Assembly (NCBI GenBank): GCA_948663575.1
Contig: CAPNAV010000015.1
Location: 1-22,208 of the forward strand
Direction of reading: 5' to 3'
Source of the DNA: an uncultured Candidatus Saccharibacteria bacterium
Lineage (GTDB): Bacteria > Patescibacteriota > Saccharimonadia > Saccharimonadales > Saccharimonadaceae
DNA length: 22,208 bases
In this document: positions 22,155 through 22,208 of the stretch, in pieces
Numbering within the stretch: position 1 is the first letter of the stretch
How the letters are laid out: every line of letters starts with the position of its first letter
Notes under the pieces: generated by a model
Told to the model about the DNA's origin: nothing
What the model saw: the letters and a program-made list of their open reading frames with translations, nothing else
The model's database searches: none
Program-made: the position numbers and the translations under genes

Positions 22155-22208
22155 TAAAGTCTTGCTTTATTATTAGAGCTGACGAAGCTTTTTCTGTGTG
22201 ATAGCGCA

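Noticed and set aside
1..22208. tRNA or rRNA genes, CRISPR arrays, IS elements, prophage genes
   Set aside because: None seen by eye: no cloverleaf, regularly spaced repeats, transposase or phage-like ORFs. A tRNAscan or ISfinder run was not possible.
1..22208. Genome-wide UGA reassignment
   Set aside because: All recognised genes read through without internal TGA; a single in-frame TGA in one gene is not enough.

Overview
The window looks like part of a small-genome Patescibacteria/CPR chromosome, most likely Candidatus Saccharibacteria (TM7). This is an inference from gene content, not a database match. The evidence is compact, almost uniformly minus-strand housekeeping genes, short or divergent aminoacyl-tRNA synthetases, a type B L31, nucleoside salvage plus fermentation genes, and a Gram-positive-like set of undecaprenyl and murein genes. 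The standard genetic code fits nearly everywhere; one in-frame TGA (1198-1200) is discussed separately.

Region 1 (1-485): the truncated 5' end of a FISUMP-like surface-protein cassette (minus strand), a ~200-bp structured repeat, and the clpP terminator. Region 2 (486-5490): proteostasis and lipid carrier recycling: clpP; clpC under a perfect CIRCE/HrcA operator, coupled to a membrane-anchored HExxH protein; uppP. Region 3 (5541-8447): serS-murJ. Region 4 (8549-12007): ldh-DUF2207, then the lone plus-strand housekeeping gene tdk. Region 5 (12014-17271): lysS and greA, proS, a CPBP protease and rseP. Region 6 (17328-20456): the rpsB-tsf-frr-uppS operon behind a consensus promoter and a structured leader, with divergent rpmE (L31 type B). 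Region 7 (20517-22208): a small DnaJ-like zinc protein, a sparse region with one possible 32-aa ORF, then two divergent FISUMP-like cassettes separated by a second copy of the structured repeat.

The genes support translation (S2, EF-Ts, RRF, L31, SerRS, LysRS, ProRS, GreA), peptidoglycan lipid-carrier synthesis and recycling (UppS, UppP, MurJ), proteolysis (ClpC/ClpP, RseP, CPBP, a zincin-like protein), fermentation (LDH) and thymidine salvage (Tdk).

Three patterns stand out. (1) The cassettes lack a normal start and signal peptide, but share a 17-20 bp 5' junction and a 39-bp 3' junction that runs past the stop, as expected for a silent or recombining surface-protein repertoire. (2) The cassette-linked repeat keeps four consecutive hairpins; the stem differences between copies are G-U compatible only as plus-strand RNA. 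(3) At least eight transcription units have a -10 box 6-10 nt before the ATG, implying leaderless mRNAs.
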